Assembly: GCA_028869725.1 (NCBI GenBank)
Contig: JAGWRJ010000399.1
Location: 1-6,568 of the forward strand
Source: Alphaproteobacteria bacterium
Lineage (GTDB): Bacteria; Pseudomonadota; Alphaproteobacteria; Micropepsales; Micropepsaceae
Length of the DNA: 6,568 nucleotides
Direction: 5' to 3'
The first letter of the stretch is position 1. The number at the start of each line of letters is the position of its first letter. Shown here piece after piece: positions 5,939 through 6,568 of this stretch. Made by a program: the position numbers and the translations under genes. The notes under the pieces are model-generated. The model saw only the letters and a list, made by a program, of their open reading frames with translations. It was not told the origin of the DNA and did not search any database.

Positions 5939-6568
5939 CCTCCTTCGGCCCCGAGGAATTTGCGGCGGTGAGCCATGTTTCACGTGAAACATTGGCGCGC
6001 CTGAAGCGCTATGCGCAATTGCTGAGCGAATGGAACCGCCGTCACAATCTTGTTTCCGCTGGCAGTCTTGAGGAGATATGGCACAGGCATATGTGGGACA
6101 GCGCTCAGTTGCTGCCCCTTATTCCTCATACTGCCAGAAGCCTTGTAGATCTGGGCAGTGGAGCCGGCTTTCCTGGACTGGTGCTGGCCTGCCTCCTTCG
6201 CGAGAGGGCTGGTTTTCGGACAGTCCTTTATGAAAGTGTTGCCAAGAAGTGCCGCTTTCTGGACGCGGCAGCCGAGGCCATGGAGTTAGATGTCGAAATT
6301 CGTTCGGCCCGGATCGAATGTGCAAAGCCTGAGCCCTTTGACGTCGTCACGGCCCGGGCCTGCGCGCCCTTAAGCAGGCTCCTGGCCTATGCACAGCCCT
6401 TTCAGGGACCGGGCACCATCAATCTCTTTCTCAAGGGTCAAACGGCAGAAGCCGAATTGACCGCTGCGGCCGAATGCTGGACTATGCGGGTTGAGCGCCG
6501 ATCAAGCCAGACTGCGCCGTCCGCTACGATTTTCATGATCCGGGAGATCCGCCATGCCGGTACCGAAA
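5935..6568 (+). CDS. rsmG: 16S rRNA (guanine-N7)-methyltransferase RsmG (GidB), 3' end cut by window edge
   Basis: RsmG uses S-adenosylmethionine to methylate N7 of a guanine in the 16S rRNA 530 loop (G527 in E. coli); its loss gives low-level streptomycin resistance in several bacteria. 211 codons are visible and no stop is reached, but the family is about 200-215 residues and the visible end (SATIFMIREIRHAG) resembles its last strand, so little is missing. Key parts are VSRETLARLKRYAQLLSEWN (15-34), NLVS (38-41), RHMWDSAQLLPL (51-62) and the SAM-binding LVDLGSGAGFPGL (70-82). A YESVAKKCRFL helix and VVTARACAPLSRLL (RsmG-specific 'AR-APL') follow. The GTG start at 5935 overlaps the mnmG stop by 4 bp (GTGA) and has GAGGG (5926-5930) 4 nt upstream. 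An alternative in-frame GTG at 5968 would leave only three residues before VSRET. A parS site lies inside the gene. Confidence 0.95.
   Translation, partial: MTSFGPEEFAAVSHVSRETLARLKRYAQLLSEWNRRHNLVSAGSLEEIWHRHMWDSAQLLPLIPHTARSLVDLGSGAGFPGLVLACLLRERAGFRTVLYESVAKKCRFLDAAAEAMELDVEIRSARIECAKPEPFDVVTARACAPLSRLLAYAQPFQGPGTINLFLKGQTAEAELTAAAECWTMRVERRSSQTAPSATIFMIREIRHAGTE
5975..5992. other. parS: parS site 3, 18-bp palindrome inside rsmG
   Basis: ATGTTTCACGTGAAACAT is a perfect 18-bp palindrome containing the exact 16-bp parS consensus (5976-5991). It lies in the rsmG coding frame about 40 nt from the start codon and encodes the end of H14 through T19 (V-S-R-E-T). It is about 2.0 kb from sites 1 and 2, so three ParB-loading sites lie within this short stretch upstream of the predicted parA. 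Confidence 0.95.
6542..6546 (+). promoter_or_regulatory. Shine-Dalgarno sequence for the candidate parA start
   Basis: GGGAG at 6542-6546 is followed by a 7-nt spacer and an ATG at 6554, an optimal arrangement. It sits inside the 3' end of rsmG, where a downstream overlapping gene would be expected to start. Confidence 0.45.
6554..6568 (+). CDS. Candidate start of parA (only five codons visible)
   Basis: ATG CCG GTA CCG AAA (MPVPK...) begins in a different frame from rsmG, behind the well-placed GGGAG. In many alphaproteobacteria parA, encoding the chromosome-partitioning ATPase, directly follows rsmG and can overlap its end. Nothing in these five residues identifies ParA, whose Walker motif would come later. 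The identity rests on gene order and the nearby parS sites, and the reading start rests on the Shine-Dalgarno spacing. Confidence 0.38.

Noticed and set aside
4742..5992. Minus-strand open frame of 416 codons opposite mnmG, starting MFHVKH inside parS site 3
   Set aside because: Its start codon is just part of the parS palindrome, and it overlaps the conserved mnmG sequence and the rsmG start. The translation shows no family signature.
1..6568. Mobile elements, CRISPR arrays, tRNA/rRNA genes, defence or toxin-antitoxin systems
   Set aside because: No terminal inverted repeats with a transposase, no spaced direct repeats, no tRNA-like cloverleaf segments and no unexplained gene-free stretch above 90 bases were seen.

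Overview
The window looks like a chromosomal, origin-proximal segment of an alphaproteobacterium. Three things point there: the gene order mnmE-mnmG-rsmG with a likely parA start at the right edge, parS centromere palindromes between and inside these genes, and a DUF6489-type small protein just upstream of mnmE. The DNA is GC-rich, with G/C-biased third codon positions throughout, and nothing looks horizontally acquired. I cannot place it below class level from sequence alone.

Layout. Positions 1-95 (minus) hold the first 31 codons of a probable dienelactone hydrolase family gene. Positions 183-2267 (minus) encode a full-length DUF255/YyaL/SPATA20-type thioredoxin-domain protein. An 89-bp divergent spacer (2268-2356) separates it from the rightward cluster: a DUF6489-like small protein (GTG start, 2357-2626), mnmE (2631-3950), mnmG (4037-5938), rsmG (5935 to past the right edge) and a candidate parA start codon at 6554. 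Spacings in the rightward cluster are tight: 4 nt before mnmE, 86 nt holding two parS sites before mnmG, a 4-bp overlap before rsmG, and an apparent overlap into parA. This suggests one co-transcribed, partly translationally coupled unit.

Function. MnmE (G protein) and MnmG (FAD enzyme) form the complex that installs the 5-carboxymethylaminomethyl/aminomethyl group on wobble U34 of certain tRNAs. RsmG methylates N7 of a guanine in the 16S rRNA 530 loop (G527 in E. coli). The three parS sites are ParB-loading sites for chromosome segregation. All signature residues I checked in MnmE, MnmG and RsmG are intact.

Hunt result. This is mostly a well-known core region, and I found no convincing undescribed system. 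The most interesting points concern parS. One site is an 18-bp perfect palindrome inside the rsmG reading frame, where it encodes the VSRET segment. The other two lie 28 bp apart in the mnmG leader and together make a 17-bp perfect inverted repeat, in front of a mnmG start that has no visible Shine-Dalgarno sequence.
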